Below are positions 32,682 to 58,166 of a stretch of DNA of 64,000 nt, piece after piece; the stretch's first letter is position 1; each line of letters begins with the position of its first letter. Position numbers and translations under genes: made by a program. Below the pieces are notes generated by a model. It was not told the origin of the DNA. It made no database searches and saw only the letters and a program-made list of their open reading frames with translations. Origin of the DNA: Antedon mediterranea (lineage: Eukaryota > Echinodermata > Crinoidea > Comatulida > Antedonidae); NCBI RefSeq assembly GCF_964355755.1, contig NC_092674.1, positions 21,232,001 to 21,296,000 on the forward strand. Direction: 5' to 3'.

Positions 32682-34570
32682 TAGTCTGGGTTCCAGACGG
32701 AGTTTTGTCTTAATATTAGTAAAAAGATAAATATTTTGGCACATATGGCGTTTCATACGTATACTACTTGATTTTGGATACTCCGTCTGGGGAAACACGC
32801 ACAAGTCACGTGGTTTGACACCAAGAATTCTGGGTGCATACGATTATCCGGTTGACTAGTTTCAGCTGCATGCGATTGGCTACTCACTCGTACACCGTAT
32901 TAATATTCATATTTCAGAATTTCAAAGACTCAACAACTAAGATGATGCGCATGCGCTATGTTACGTTTAGAAAAATGTGTACTTGGGTACATTATGAAGT
33001 TTCTGAAGGCTAGAAATTATTTTATATGCCTAGTAGTCTGGTAAACATTTGATGGGATTTTTCCCAAGAAAATGAAAACTCGTCTTGATATGATAGGCTA
33101 GCTTCTCCACAAATCAAACATTGAATGGATTATTTATTACGCGGAGATAATTTTGATTTAATTCCCACCCAGACCCTGTCCTGTTCTGTGTGGTGGTATG
33201 TAGGCCTACTTTATTGGCGTTTTATTTGGCAGGTCATACGTGCGAGTTGAGTAGGACCTACAAAAGAGGCCTAGGCCAAGGACTAAACAATTAATAAACA
33301 AAACAACTTGGCATTACGATTTTATATTTCAACAGTCTCGAACGTACATTCAGCACTGTACGTAGGCCTACTCGATCTCTTTCATTTTGAAACAAAATGA
33401 TCATTGGTTGATTCGAAATCCATATTTACATACCGCCCGCCCCATATAGCCTAGTCTGGGTTCCAGACGGAGTTTTGTCTTAATATTAGTTAAAAGATAA
33501 ATATTTTGGCACATATGGCGTTTCATACGTATACTACTTGATTTTGGATACTCCGTCTGGGGAAACACGCACAAGTCACGTGGTTTGACACCAAGAATTC
33601 TTGGTGCATACGATTATCCGGTTGACTAGTTTCAGCTGCATGCGATTGGCTACTCTCTCGTACACTGTTTAAATATTCATATTTCAGAATTTCAAAGACT
33701 CAACAACTAAGATGATGCGCATGCGCTATGTTACGTTTAGACAATGTGTACTTGGGTTGAAAGTTCTGAAGGCTAGAAATTATTTGATATGCCTAGTAGT
33801 CTGGTAAACATTTGATGGGATCTTTGAAACATGAAAACTCGTCTTGATATATGATAGGCTAGCTTCTCCGCAAATCAAACATTGAATGGATCATTTATTA
33901 CGCGGAGATAATTTTGATTTAATTCCCACCCAGACCCTGTCCTGTTCTGTGTAGTGGTGTAGCCCTGTTGTGTGCCGGTGGTATGTAGGCCTACTTCATT
34001 GGCGTTTTATTTGGCAGGTCATACGTGCGAGTTGAGTAGGACCTACGAAAGAGGCCTAGGCCAAGGACTAAACAATTAATAAACAAAACAACTTGGCATT
34101 ACTATTTTATATTTCAACAGTCTCGATCGCACTGGTAGGCCTACTACGAACGTACTCGATCTCTTTCATTTTGAAACAAAATGATCATTGGTTGATTCGA
34201 AATCCATATTTACATACCGCCCGCCCCATATAGCCAAATACGGTATGATAACCTACGTCATTCTTATCGTATGTTTGCGGTCTGCAAATCGATTTCTATA
34301 CGTGTTTCACAAGTCTGTATTTTCAGACAAAAATCGCGGTCGAAATAAAAACAAATAAATTTTAAAAAAAGATAATACAGACTTGGGGCAAGTCTACATA
34401 TAGCCAAATAGTTACGGTATGATAACCTACGTCATTCTTATCTGATGTTTGCGGTCTGCAAATCGATTTCTATACGTGTTTCACAAGTCTGTATTTTCAG
34501 ACAAAAATCGCGGTCGAAATAAAAACAAATAAATAGAAAAAAAGATAATACAGACTTGGGGCAAGTCTAA
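32682..34570. mobile_element. Insertion with 8-bp target duplication and internal tandem duplications
   Basis: CCCTCTAG flanks both ends (32674-32681 and 34571-34578); copy A reads CCCTCTGAGAG there. The element begins TAGTCTGG and ends CAAGTCTA, weak inverted termini. Inside, a ~769-bp unit starting GTCTGGGTTCCAGACGGAG occurs twice (32684 and 33454), and a ~170-bp unit with GGTATGATAACCTACGTCA occurs twice (about 34236-34397 and 34398-34568). Each large unit starts with a CCAGACGGAGT/ACTCCGTCTGG stem. No ORF of note; hAT-like by target size only. Confidence 0.8.
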
Positions 34571-34854
34571 CCCTCTAGAGACAACGTGACTTCACGGTGG
34601 TACAAGTGAACATTCTTGATCCAAAATCGTTCAACCGTGAGCCCTCATAGACTCTTTTTCTGATATACAAACAAATATCTACCGAACTGTAATTGAAAAG
34701 GTTTATTGTGTGAACCGATCAACATAACAACATTGTTTCAGGCCGAACGTAATAACACTTCTGTTTTCGCGGGCTTTCAGGTCCCGTATTATAAATTCCT
34801 TTTTAAATTATGACAGACAATAGGCATATGCCCTTATCCCATAATAATAGTAAA

Positions 34855-35414
34855 GGTGTGTAGAGTTATATACTATTCAAGTAGATTGTTTAAATATTTG
34901 AATGTACATTAATACTAATCTGAATCAAAGTGAATTTCAAAGTAAAGTTTTCTCGAAGTAAAGTTCCAATTATAAACTTCTTACTGCCGATACATTTTCT
35001 GTTCGTGAAATGTATGTTACACCATGGTTGCACCTGTTGTATGAGTTAAATAGAAAATAGATAGGGTCCTACTCCATCTATGACGATGCACAAGCACCAC
35101 CTGGGCTTAAACAATATACCAAGGTGGCTTCCACTATTGGACTTCCGAGACATGACAGGCAAGAAATTGGCACATCACACGTGGTACAGACCGGTGTGCA
35201 CTCGCCAGAATACAGGTCCATCAATGCGATACAGCTCAGACATGCTTGCTTTTGCGTGGCACCTTCCAGACTGCTACCGCAGGAATACTCATGCACCTTG
35301 CATGCATTCAGCTTCGACATGGGTATTTGTCCAGAGCAACTGAAATAATACAATGATTTACACTTAAATACAAGCTATTTTACCCCCTTTACCTATGTGA
35401 TTTAATTTCATCAT
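34855..35414. other. Insertion in repeat R copy B with overlapping open frames
   Basis: Copy A has only a few bases here. The segment 35078-35353 is more GC-rich than its surroundings and open in several frames: a Cys-rich 91-codon frame on the minus strand and 74- and 87-codon frames on the plus strand. None matches a family I recognise, and none has clear splice sites or a start context that decides between them. It could be a captured exon fragment. No target duplication is evident. Confidence 0.35.
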
Positions 35415-35600
35415 GATCGTGTCCTCTTTGCACAGAGTACAGAATCAGTACAGCTATACATTATTTAACAATTAAGAAAATTAGTGTTTAACTAATAAAT
35501 TGTAACTGTATTGACCTCTGTACATTGCTTTAGTGGTACAACATTATTATTGGAATATCTTGAATTATTTCGGTAAATACTTACACAGGGCCGGTTTTGT

Positions 35601-36040
35601 CCGACATCTTTTCTTTACTGTATATGCCATCTATGTTGATAATGCACGTAACAAGTGTGAAGATGATAATGCGCATGTTTGCTGAATACAGGTTGAATAT
35701 GCTTACTACTGTCAATGTGCCTCAAAATAGTTGTGGCAATGAATATACCAGATGCTATTTATATGAATGTCATGTTCCCATAAAGGTGCTAAAAAGGTTA
35801 ATGTTTAGTCATATGCCGGCGTCACTAATAACTGTAGAGTCTAGCTAAAAAGCATGCATTTTAATTGCATAATTATTATATGTAATTACTTGTTTCATAT
35901 TGGTAGTACTCTTCTATTATACCAACCCACCTCTCCGCATACGTACTGTATTCATCAAAACACATTTGGTTTGAATTCAAACAAAAATGTATAATAATTT
36001 TATTATTTAAAAAAACCAAAGACTGTCCATAGTTATTATC
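35601..36040. other. Intergenic sequence with an unassigned short frame
   Basis: An 83-codon frame at 35597-35848 (+) begins at the edge of repeat R and has no motif that I know. The remainder is AT-rich. Confidence 0.35.
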
Positions 36041-36405
36041 TTAAAAACTCAAATTTACTTTATGTTCCTTTTGTAAGACTCAGCAAAAGCCAATTTTTTT
36101 ATTACAGTTCATGGACCTAAATTATGGAAGAGGCCTATCTTAAAAGAGAATCTAAAAAGATGTGAAAATTCAAAAATATTCAGACATCAAATTAAGTTTA
36201 ATTATTTGGAAAATTATCATTCGTAAATGTATTATTATGCCACTTTTACTTAATTTGTATACATTTTTATTTTGTTTTATGTTTTGTTGGGTCTTTCTGA
36301 GACAGGCCTCTAATTCTGATCCAAATTAATGAAATCTTTATTTGTTTATATTGTTTACATTGTTTAAGTTTGCATTAATTGAATAAATGTGAAATGAAAT
36401 GAAAG
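36040..36405 (+). mobile_element. LINE 3' end relic
   Basis: From about 36058 the frames read LYVPFVRLSKSQFFYYS, then after a one-base shift VHGPKLWKRPILKENLKRC and KIFRHQIKFNYLENYHS with a stop at 36223-36225. This is the usual C-terminal layout of CR1/jockey-like ORF2 (a G-P-x-L-W block and a K-L-K-like tail). An AT-rich 3' UTR and a GAAATGAAATGAAA tail follow to about 36405. Confidence 0.7.
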
Positions 36406-37305
36406 TATGCTATAATAAACAAAATCAATAGGTATCAACCGCGCATGATAAAAAAAGAAGAAAATGGTCAACAACAAAAAAGAGAAAGAAAGACATTTAC
36501 AACACGATTAAAGAGGTAAAATATTATGTTATAATTATATGTACAAAATGTGTAAAATGTTTATTATATATATATTCGTATATATAATAAAACACACTTA
36601 TGGACCTACTTAATAAGCGTTCTACAGAGAATTCGCTGACTTATCACCAATTGTAGTTCACGTTAACAACTTTCGGCAACAATACTTAATACTACTGTAA
36701 TATTAACTGATGTGGTGTTTGAAGTATTTATCTTGATGTTTCAGAGTGGCTGGTTTAGTAATAATTATACTAATAATGAATAATATCAACTGGTATTCCT
36801 TGAAATACGTATAATGAATTCGACAATTGGGCGACGCAAGGATAGAAGTTTACATATCTAATTAAACTCGTGTCTTGATCAATTCGAATAGTTCGGCAAT
36901 TGGTCTAGTAGGCCTAATATAATTAATTTTAGGAAACGTTACAAAAAACGTTCACACTAAAAGTTCAGTTTAGAGAGAAGTGTGAAAAGGGGTTGTCTTT
37001 CTGTGTTAGGATTGTTTATCTATCTCTGTTTTTGTTTTGTTTTTTTTAAATAATTTTTTGTTGATCTTATTAGCCAAAACATAGTATGAAAAGCACCGTA
37101 AAAATGTTCAGTGACCTCTGTCAAATCTTTTGTAGGAGATGTAGGCCTATATTTGTTTCTTTTTAGTCGAGTTTTAATTGTCCACCGACTGAATCGCTTT
37201 TCGGAAATATCCTCATTGTTCATAAAGTACTCCCTGTCGATCTTCACTCTCGTCTAGCGAAATGAAAACGGCCGGATTACAAGTCTAGTAATATGACACC
37301 AATTG
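36406..37305. other. Downstream flank / 3' UTR region of the ABCC gene
   Basis: This lies 3' of the minus-strand transporter stop. The 75-codon minus-strand frame at 37020-37247 is not linked to the transporter frame and has no known motif. A (TA)-rich stretch is near 36566. Several TTTATT words could serve as minus-strand polyadenylation signals; I cannot choose one. Confidence 0.4.
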
Positions 37306-49400
<12,095 letters not shown>

Positions 49401-49814
49401 CTATGTAATAAATAGATGATTTCAGTATTATTATGAGAGATGTGTGTCGATAGATTGGAACATGTAATCAACAAAATATTGACGGTGAAATATGTTTCGT
49501 CGATTTTTAGGCTAGTTGCTTCGACATTATCTCCTTATGTTCCCTGTACAACCTCCTCTCAGCTGTATCACTATTTCTATCACAAAATAACCAAAAAAAA
49601 TCAGTCCCTAGGCCCGTATATTTAGCCGTGTCAAGTTTGAATAGAATAGGGCCTACGTACCGGCGTGAAGTTGGTTACTTATTCCTTATTCGATATTCAA
49701 TTTTTTTTGTGAAGTTGGATCCTTATTCGACATTCACATTCACATGTATGGGGCGCAATATGTGTAATATTTTAATTAAATGATTTTATACTTACGGCTT
49801 AGATTAACTAAGGC
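49401..49814. other. Sequence between the first visible ABCC exon and the satellite
   Basis: This is intronic if the gene continues upstream. A short duplication (GAAGTTGGTTACTTATTCC and GAAGTTGGATCCTTATTCG) is near 49670-49725. No further transporter exon is visible here on the minus strand. Confidence 0.5.
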
Positions 49815-52800
49815 TATGATTTATAGGGCTATAACTTCGTTATAAACTGCATGGACCGGGATGACGATACATGGGTTGGGGCTAGTAGGGTCCAGTCGTT
49901 TCAGAAAAAATACCACTTGCCCCGGTCCATGCCGTCTAGCTGCCATTTTACGCCATTTTAAAATGTTACTACAATTTAAGTTTTTTTTAATAAAAAATGC
50001 AATATAACCGGAAGATATATAGGGCTAAAATTACGTTATAAACGGCATGGACCGGGATGACGATACAATGGTTGGGGCTAGTAGGGTCCTGTCGTTTCAG
50101 AAAAATACCACTTGCCCCGGTCCATGCCGTCTAGCTGCCATTTTACGCCATTTTAAAATGTTACTACAATTTAAGTTTTTTTTAATAAAAAATGCAATAT
50201 AACCGGAAGATATATAGGGCTATAATTACGTTATAAACGGCATGGACCGGGATGACGATACAAGGGTTGGGGCTAGTAGGGTCCTGTCGTTTCAGAAAAA
50301 TACCACTTGCCCCGGTCCATGCCGTCTAGCTGTCATTTTACGCCATTTTAAAACCTTACTACAATTTAACGTTTTTTAAAATAAAAAATGCAATATAATC
50401 GGATGATTTATAGGGCTATAATTACGTTATAAACGGCATGGACCGGGATGACGATACATGGATTGGGGTGAGTAGGATCTAGTCATTTCAGAAAAATACC
50501 ACTTGCCCCGGTCCATGACGTCTAGCTGCCATTTAATGCCATTTTAAAACGTTACCACAATTTAAGTTTTTTTAAATAAAAAATGCAATATAACCGTATG
50601 ATTTATAGGGCTATAAATACGTTATAAACGGAATGGACCGGGATGACGATACATGGGTTGGGGCTAGTAGGGTCCAGACGTTTCAGAAAAATACCACTTG
50701 CCCCGGTTCATGCCGTCTAGCTGCCATTTTACGCCATTTTAAAACGTTACTACAATTTAAGTTTTTTTTAAATGAAAAATGTAATATAACCGGATGATAT
50801 ACTGTATAGGGCTATAATTACGTTATAGACGGCATGGACCGGGATGACGATACATGGGTTGTGGCGAGTAGGGTCCAGTCATTTCAGTAAAATACCACTT
50901 GCCCCGGTCCATGCCGTCTAGCTATCATTTTACGCCATTTTAAAACGTTACTACAATTTAACGTTTTTTTTTTATATAAAATGCAATATAACCGAATGAT
51001 TTATAGGGCTATAATTACGTTATAAACGGCATGGACCGGGATGACGATACATGGGTTGGGGCTAGTAGGGTCCAGTAGTTTCAGAAAAATACCACTTTAC
51101 CCGGGCCATCCCGTCTAGCTGCCATTTCACGCCATTTTAAAACCTTACTACAATTTAACGTTTTTATAAAAAATGCAATATAACCGGATGATATATAGGG
51201 CTACAATTACGTTATAAACGGCATGGACCGGGATGACGATACATGGGTTGGGACCAGTAGGGTCCAGTCATTTCAGAAAAATACCTCTTACCCCGGTCCA
51301 TGCCGTCTAGCTGTCATTTTGCGCCATTTTAAACGTTACTACAATTTAATTTTTTTTTAAAATAAAAAATGCAATATAACCGGATGATATATAGGGCTAT
51401 AATTACGTTATAAACGGCATGGACCGGGATGACGATACATGGGTTGGGGCGAGTAGGGTCCAGTAATTACAGAAACATACCTCTTGCCCCGGTCCATGCC
51501 GTCCAGCTGCCATTTTAAAACGTTACTACAATTTACGTTTTTTAAAAATAAAATATGTAATATAACCGGATGATATATAGGGCTATAATTACGTTATAAA
51601 CGGCATGGACCAGGATGACGATACATGGGTTGAGGCGAGTAGGATCTAGTCATTTCAGAAAAATACCACTTGCCCCGGTCCATGACGTCTAGCTGCCATT
51701 TAATGCCATTTTAAAACGTTACCACAATTTAAGTTTTTTTAAATAAAAAATGCAATATAACCGTATGATTTATAGGGCAATAATTACGTTATAAACGGAA
51801 TGGACCGGGATGACGATACATGGGTTGGGGCTAGTAGGGTCCAGACGTTTCAGAAAAATACCACTTGCCCCGGTTCATGCCGTCTAGCTGCCATTTTACG
51901 CCATTTTAAAACGTTACTACAATTTATGTTTTTTTTAAATGAAAAATGTAATATAACCGGATGATATACTGTATAGGGCTATAATTACGTTATAGACGGC
52001 ATGGACCGGGATGACGATACATGGGTTGTGGCGAGTAGGGTCCAGTCATTTCAGTAAAATACCACTTGCCCCGGTCCATGCTGTCTAGCTATCATTTTAC
52101 GCCATTTTAAAACGTTACTACAATTTAACGTTTTTTTTTTATATAAAATGCAATATAACCGAATGATTTATAGGGCTATAATTACGTTATAAACGGCATG
52201 GACCGGGATAACGATACATGGATTGGGGCAAATAGGGTCCAGTCGTTTCAGAAAAATACCACTTGACCCGGTCCATGCCGTCTAACTGCCATTTCACGCC
52301 ATTTTAAAACCTTACTACAATTTAACGTTTTTATAAAAAATGCAATATAACCGGATGAAATATAGGGCTATAATTACGTTATAAACGGCATGGACCGGGA
52401 TGACGATACATGGGTTGGGACGAGTAGGGTCCAGTCATTTCAGAAAATACCACTTGCACCGGTCCATGCCGTCTAGCTGTCATTTTACGCCATTTCAAAC
52501 GTTACCGGTACTACAATTTAATTTTTTAAAATAAAAAATGCAATATAATCGAATGATTTATAGGGCTATAATTACGTTATAAACGGCATGGACCGAGATG
52601 ACGATACATGGGTTGGGGCTAGTAGGGTCCAGTAGTTTCAGAAAAATACCACTTGACCCGGTCCATGCCGTCTGGCTGCCATTTCACGCCATTTTAAAAC
52701 CTTACTACAATTTAACGTTTTTATAAAAAATGCAATATAACCGGAAGAAATATAGGGCTATAATTACGTTATAAACGGCATGGACCGGGATGACGATACA

Positions 52801-55800
52801 TGGGTGGGGCTAGTAGGGTCCTGTCGTTTCAGAAAAATACCACTTGCCCCGGTCCATGCCGTCTAGATATCATTTTACGCCATTTTAAAACGTTACTACA
52901 ATTGAACGTTTTTTTAAACAAAAAATGCAATATAACAGGATGATATATAGGGCTATAATTAAGTTATAAACGGCATGGACCGGGATGACGATACATGGGT
53001 TGGGGCTAGTAGGGTCCAGTAGTTTCAGAAAAATACCACTTTACCCGGGCCATCCCGTCTAGCTGCCATTTCACGCCATTTTAAAACCTTACTACAATTT
53101 AACGTTTTTATAAAAAATGCAATATAACCGGATGATATATATGGCTACAATTACGTTATAGGCGGCATGGACCGGGATGACGATACATGGGTTGGGACTA
53201 GTAGGGTCCAGTCATTTCAGAAAAATACCTCTTACCCCGGTCCATGCCGTCTAGCTGTCATTTTGCGCCATTTTAAACGTTACTACAATTTAATTTTTTT
53301 TTAAAATAAAAAATGCAATATAACCGGATGATATATAGGGCTATAATTACGTTATAAACGGCATGGACCGGGATGACGATACATGGGTTGGGGCGAGTAG
53401 GGTCCAGTAATTACAGAAACATACCTCTTGCCCCGGTCCATGCCGTCCAGCTGCCATTTTAAAACGTTACTACAATTTACGTTTTTAAAAAATAAAATAT
53501 GTAATATAACCGGATGATATATAGGGCTATAATTACGTTATAAACGGCATGGACCAGGATGACGATACATGAGTTGAGGCGAGTAGGGTCCAGTAATTTC
53601 AGAAAAATACCACTTGCCCCGGTCCATGCCGTCTAGCAGTCATTTTACGTCATTTTAAAACGTTACTACAATTTAACGTTTTTAAAATAAAAAATGCAAT
53701 ATAAACGCATGATATAATAGGGCTATAATTACGTTATAAACGGCATGGACCGGGATGACGATACATGGGTTGGGGCGAGTAGGGTCCAGTCATTTCAGAA
53801 AAATACAACTTGCCCCGGTCCATGCCGTCTAGCTATCATTTTACGCCATTTTAAAACGTTACTACAATTTAATTTTTTTAAGTAAAAAATGCAATATAAC
53901 CGAATGATTTATAAGGATATAATTACGTTATAAACGGCATGGACCGGGATGACGATACATGGGTTGGGGCTAGTAGGGTCCAGTCGTTTCAGAAAAATAC
54001 CACTTGACCCGGTCCATGCCGTCTAGCTGCCATTTTACACCATTTTAAAACGTTACTACAATTTAACGTTTTTATGAAAAATGCAATATAACCGGATGGT
54101 ATATAGGGCTATAATTACGTTATAAACGGCATGGACCGGGATGACGATACATGGGCTGGGGCTAGAAGGGTCCAGTCATTTCAGAAAAATACCACTTGCC
54201 CCAGTCCATGCCGTCTCGCTGTCATTTTACGCCATTTTAAAACCTTACTACAATTTAACGTTTTTATAAAAAATGCAATATAACCGGATGATATATAGGG
54301 CTACAATTACGTTATAGGCGGCATGGACCGGGATGACGATACATGGGTTGGGACTAGTAGGGTCCAGTCATTTCAGAAAAATACCTCTTACCCCGGTCCA
54401 TGCCGTCTAGCTGTCATTTTGCGCCATTTTAAACGTTACTACAATTTAATTTTTTTTTTTTATAAAAAATGCAATATAACCGGATGATATATAGGGCTAT
54501 AATTACGTTATAAACGGCATGGACCGGGATGACGATACATGGGTTGGGGCGAGTAGGGTCCAGTAATTACAGAAACATACCTCTTGCCCCGGTCCATGCC
54601 GTCTAGCTGCCATTTTAAAACGTTACTACAATTTACGTTTTTTAAAAATAAAATATGTAATATAACCGGATGATATATAGGGCTATAATTACGTTATAAA
54701 CGGCATGGACCGGGATGACGATACATGGGTTGGGGCGAGTAGGGTCCAGTTATTTCAGAAAAATACCACTTGCCCCGGTCCATGCCGTCTAGCTGTCATT
54801 TTACGCCATTTTAAAACGTTACTACAATTTAACGTTTTTAAAATAAAAAATGCAATATAAACGCATGATATAATAGGGCTATAATTACGTTATAAACGGC
54901 ATGGACCGGGATGACGATACATGGGTTGGGGCGAGTAGGGTCCAGTCATTTCAGAAAAATACAACTTGCCCCGGTCCATGCCGTCTAGCTATCATTTTAC
55001 GCCATTTTAAAACGTTACTACAATTTAAGTTTTTTTAAATAAAAAATGCAATATAACCGAATGATTTATAAGGATATAATTACGTTATAAACGGCGTGGA
55101 CCGGGATGACGATACATGGGTTGGGGCTAGTAGGGTCCAGTCGTTTCAGAAAAATACCACTTGAACCGGTCCATGCCGTCTAGCTGCCATTTTACGCCAT
55201 TTTAAAACGTTACTACACTTTAACGTTTTTATGAAAAATGCAATATAACCGGATGGTATATAGGGCTATAATTACGTTATAAACGGCATGGACCGGGATG
55301 ACGATACATGGCCTGGGGCTAGCAGGGTCCAGTCATTTCAGAAAAATACCACTTGCCCCGGTCCATGCCGTCTAGCTATCATTTTACGCCATTTTAAAAC
55401 GTTACTACAATTTAAGTTTTTTTAAATAAAAAATGCAATATAACCGAATGATTTATAAGGATATAATTACGTTATAAACGGCATGGACCGGGATGACGAT
55501 ACATGGGTTGGGGCTAGTAGGGTCCAGTCGTTTCAGAAAAATACCACTTGAACCGGTCCATGCCGTCTAGCTGCCATTTTACGCCATTTTAAAACGTTAC
55601 TACACTTTAACGTTTTTATGAAAAATGCAATATAACCGGATGGTATATAGGGCTATAATTACGTTATAAACGGCATGGACCGGGATGACGATACATGGCC
55701 TGGGGCTAGCAGGGTCCAGTCATTTCAGAAAAATACCACTTGCCCCGGTCCATGCCGTCTCGCTGTCATTTTACGCCATTTTAAAACCTTACTACAATTT

Positions 55801-58138
55801 AACGTTTTTATAAAAAATGCAATATAACCGGACGAAATATCGGGCTATAAAATTACGTTATAAACGGCATGGACCGGGATGACGATACATGGGTGAGGCA
55901 AGTAGGGTCCAATCAATTCAGAAAAATACCACTTGCCCCGGTCCATGCCGTCTAGATATCATTTTACGCCATTTTAAAACGTTACTACAATTGAACGTTT
56001 TTTAAAATAAAAAATGCAATATAACAGGATGATATATAGGGCTATAATTAAGTTATAAACGGCATGGACCGGGATGACGATACATGGGTTGGGGCTAGTA
56101 GGGTCCAGTAGTTTCAGAAAAATACCACTTTACCCGGGCCATCCCGTCTAGCTGCCATTTCACGCCATTTTAAAACCTTATTACAATTTAACGTTTTTAT
56201 AAAAAATGCAATATAACCGGATGATATATAGGGCTATAATTACGTTATAAACGGCATGGACCGGGATGACGATACATGGGTTGGGGCGAGTAGGGTCCAG
56301 TAATTTCAGAAATATACCTCTTACCCCGGTCCATGCCGTCTAGCTGTCATTTTACGCCATTTTAAAACGTTACTACAATTTAAGGTTTTCATAAAAAATG
56401 CAATGTAAACGTATGATGTATAGGGCTATAATTACGTTATAAACGGCATGGACCGGGATAACGATACATGGGTTGGGGCGAGTAGGGTCCAGTCATTTCT
56501 GAAAAATACCACTTGCCCCGGTCCATGCCGTCTAGCTGTCATTTTAAGCCATTTTAAAACGTTACCGGTACTACAATTTAATTTTTTTAAATAGAAAATG
56601 CAATATAACCGAATGATTTATAGGGCTATAATTACGTTATAAACGGCATGGACCGGGATGATGATACATGGGTTGGGGCTAGTAGGGTCCAGTAGTTTCA
56701 GAAAAATACCACTTGACCCGGACCAGGCCGTCTAGCTGCTATTTCACGCCATTTTAAAACCTTACTACAATTTAAGTTTTTTTTAATGAAAAATAGAATA
56801 TAACCGGATGATATATAGGGCTATAATTACGTTATAAACGGCATGGACCGGGATGACGATACATGGGTTGGGGCGAGTCGGGTCCAGTCTTTTCAGAAAT
56901 ATACCTCTTACCCCGGTCCATACCGTCTAGCTGTCATTTTACGCCATTTTAAAACGTTACTACAATTTAAGGTTTTCATAAAAAATACAATGTAAACGTA
57001 TGATGTATAGGGCTATAATTACGTTATAAACGGCATGGACCGGGATAACGATACATGGGTTGGGGCGAGTAGGGTCCAGTCATTTCAGAAAAATACCACT
57101 TGCCCCGGTCCATGCCGTCTAGCTGTCATTTTAAGCCATTTTAAAACGTTACCGGTACTACAATTAAATTTTTTTAAATACAAAATGCAATATAACCGAA
57201 TGATTTATAGGGCTATAATTACGTTATAAACGGCATGGACCGGGATGACGATACATGGGTTGGGGCTAGTAGGGTCCAGTAGTTTCAGAAAAATACCACT
57301 TGACCCGGTCCAGGCCGTCTAGCTGCCATTTCACGCCATTTTAAAACCTTACTACAATTTAAGTTTTTTTTAAATTAAAAATAGAATATAACCGGATGAT
57401 ATATAGGGCTATAATTACGTTATAAACGGCATGGACCGGGATGACGATACATGGGTTGGAGCGAGTAGAGTCCAGTCATTTCAGAAAAATACCACTTGCC
57501 CCGGTCCATGCCGTCTAGCTATCATTTTACGCCATTTTAAAACGTTAGTAAAATTTAACGTTTTTTTTATAAAAAATGCAATATAACCGGATGATTTATA
57601 GGGTTATAATTACGTTATAAACGGCATGGACCGGGATTACGATACATGGGTTGGTGAGAGTAGGGTCCAGTCATTTCAGAAAATTATCTCTTGCCCCGGT
57701 CCATGCCGTCTAGCTGTCATTTTACGCCATTTTAAAACGTTACTACAATTTAACATTTTTTTAAATAAAAAATGCAATATAAATGCATGATATAATAGGG
57801 CTATAATTACGTTATAAACGGCATGGACCGGGATGACGATACATGGGTTGGGGCGAGTAGGGTCCAGTCAATTCAGAAAAATACGACTTGCCTCGGTCCA
57901 TGCCGTCTAGCTGTCATTTTACGACATTTTAAAACGTTACTACAATTTAAGTTTTTTTAAATAAAAAATGCAATATAACCGAATGATTTATAGGGATATA
58001 AATACGTTATAAACGACATGGACCGGGATGACGATACATGGATTGGGGCGAGTAGGGTCCAGTCATTTCAGAAAAATACCATTTGCCCCGGTCCATGCCG
58101 TCTAGCTGTCATTTTACGCCATTTTAAAACGTTACTAC
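49815..58138 (+). repeat. ~194-bp satellite, left arm of a giant inverted repeat
   Basis: The word CATGGACCGGGATGACGATAC recurs about every 190-196 bp (first copies at 49851, 50046, 50242, 50438, 50633), giving about 43 monomers. Each has an internal inverted repeat, ACGGCATGGACCGGG and CCCGGTCCATGCCGT, about 65-70 bp apart, then CATTTTACGCCATTTTAAAA and an AT-rich spacer. A variant monomer with AAATGAAAAATGTAATATAA recurs at 50770 and 51937, so higher-order units of about 1,167 bp (six monomers) exist. No ORF of note; the 64-codon frame at 57035 is a monomer artefact. Confidence 0.95.
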
Positions 58139-58166
58139 AATTTAAGGTTTTCATAAAAAATGCAAT

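Larger units (their letters stand above)
25880..35600. repeat. Dispersed repeat R, copy B (heavily interrupted)
   Basis: Pieces at about 25880-26558, 29800-29963, 32193-32673, 34579-34854 and 35415-35600 line up in order with copy A (9458-12832). The gaps are insertions at 26567-29791, 29973-32183, 32682-34570 and about 34855-35414. With these removed, about 1.8 kb remains, against about 1.9 kb for copy A. Copy B keeps the intact target (34627) of the foldback element that disrupted copy A. Confidence 0.85.
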
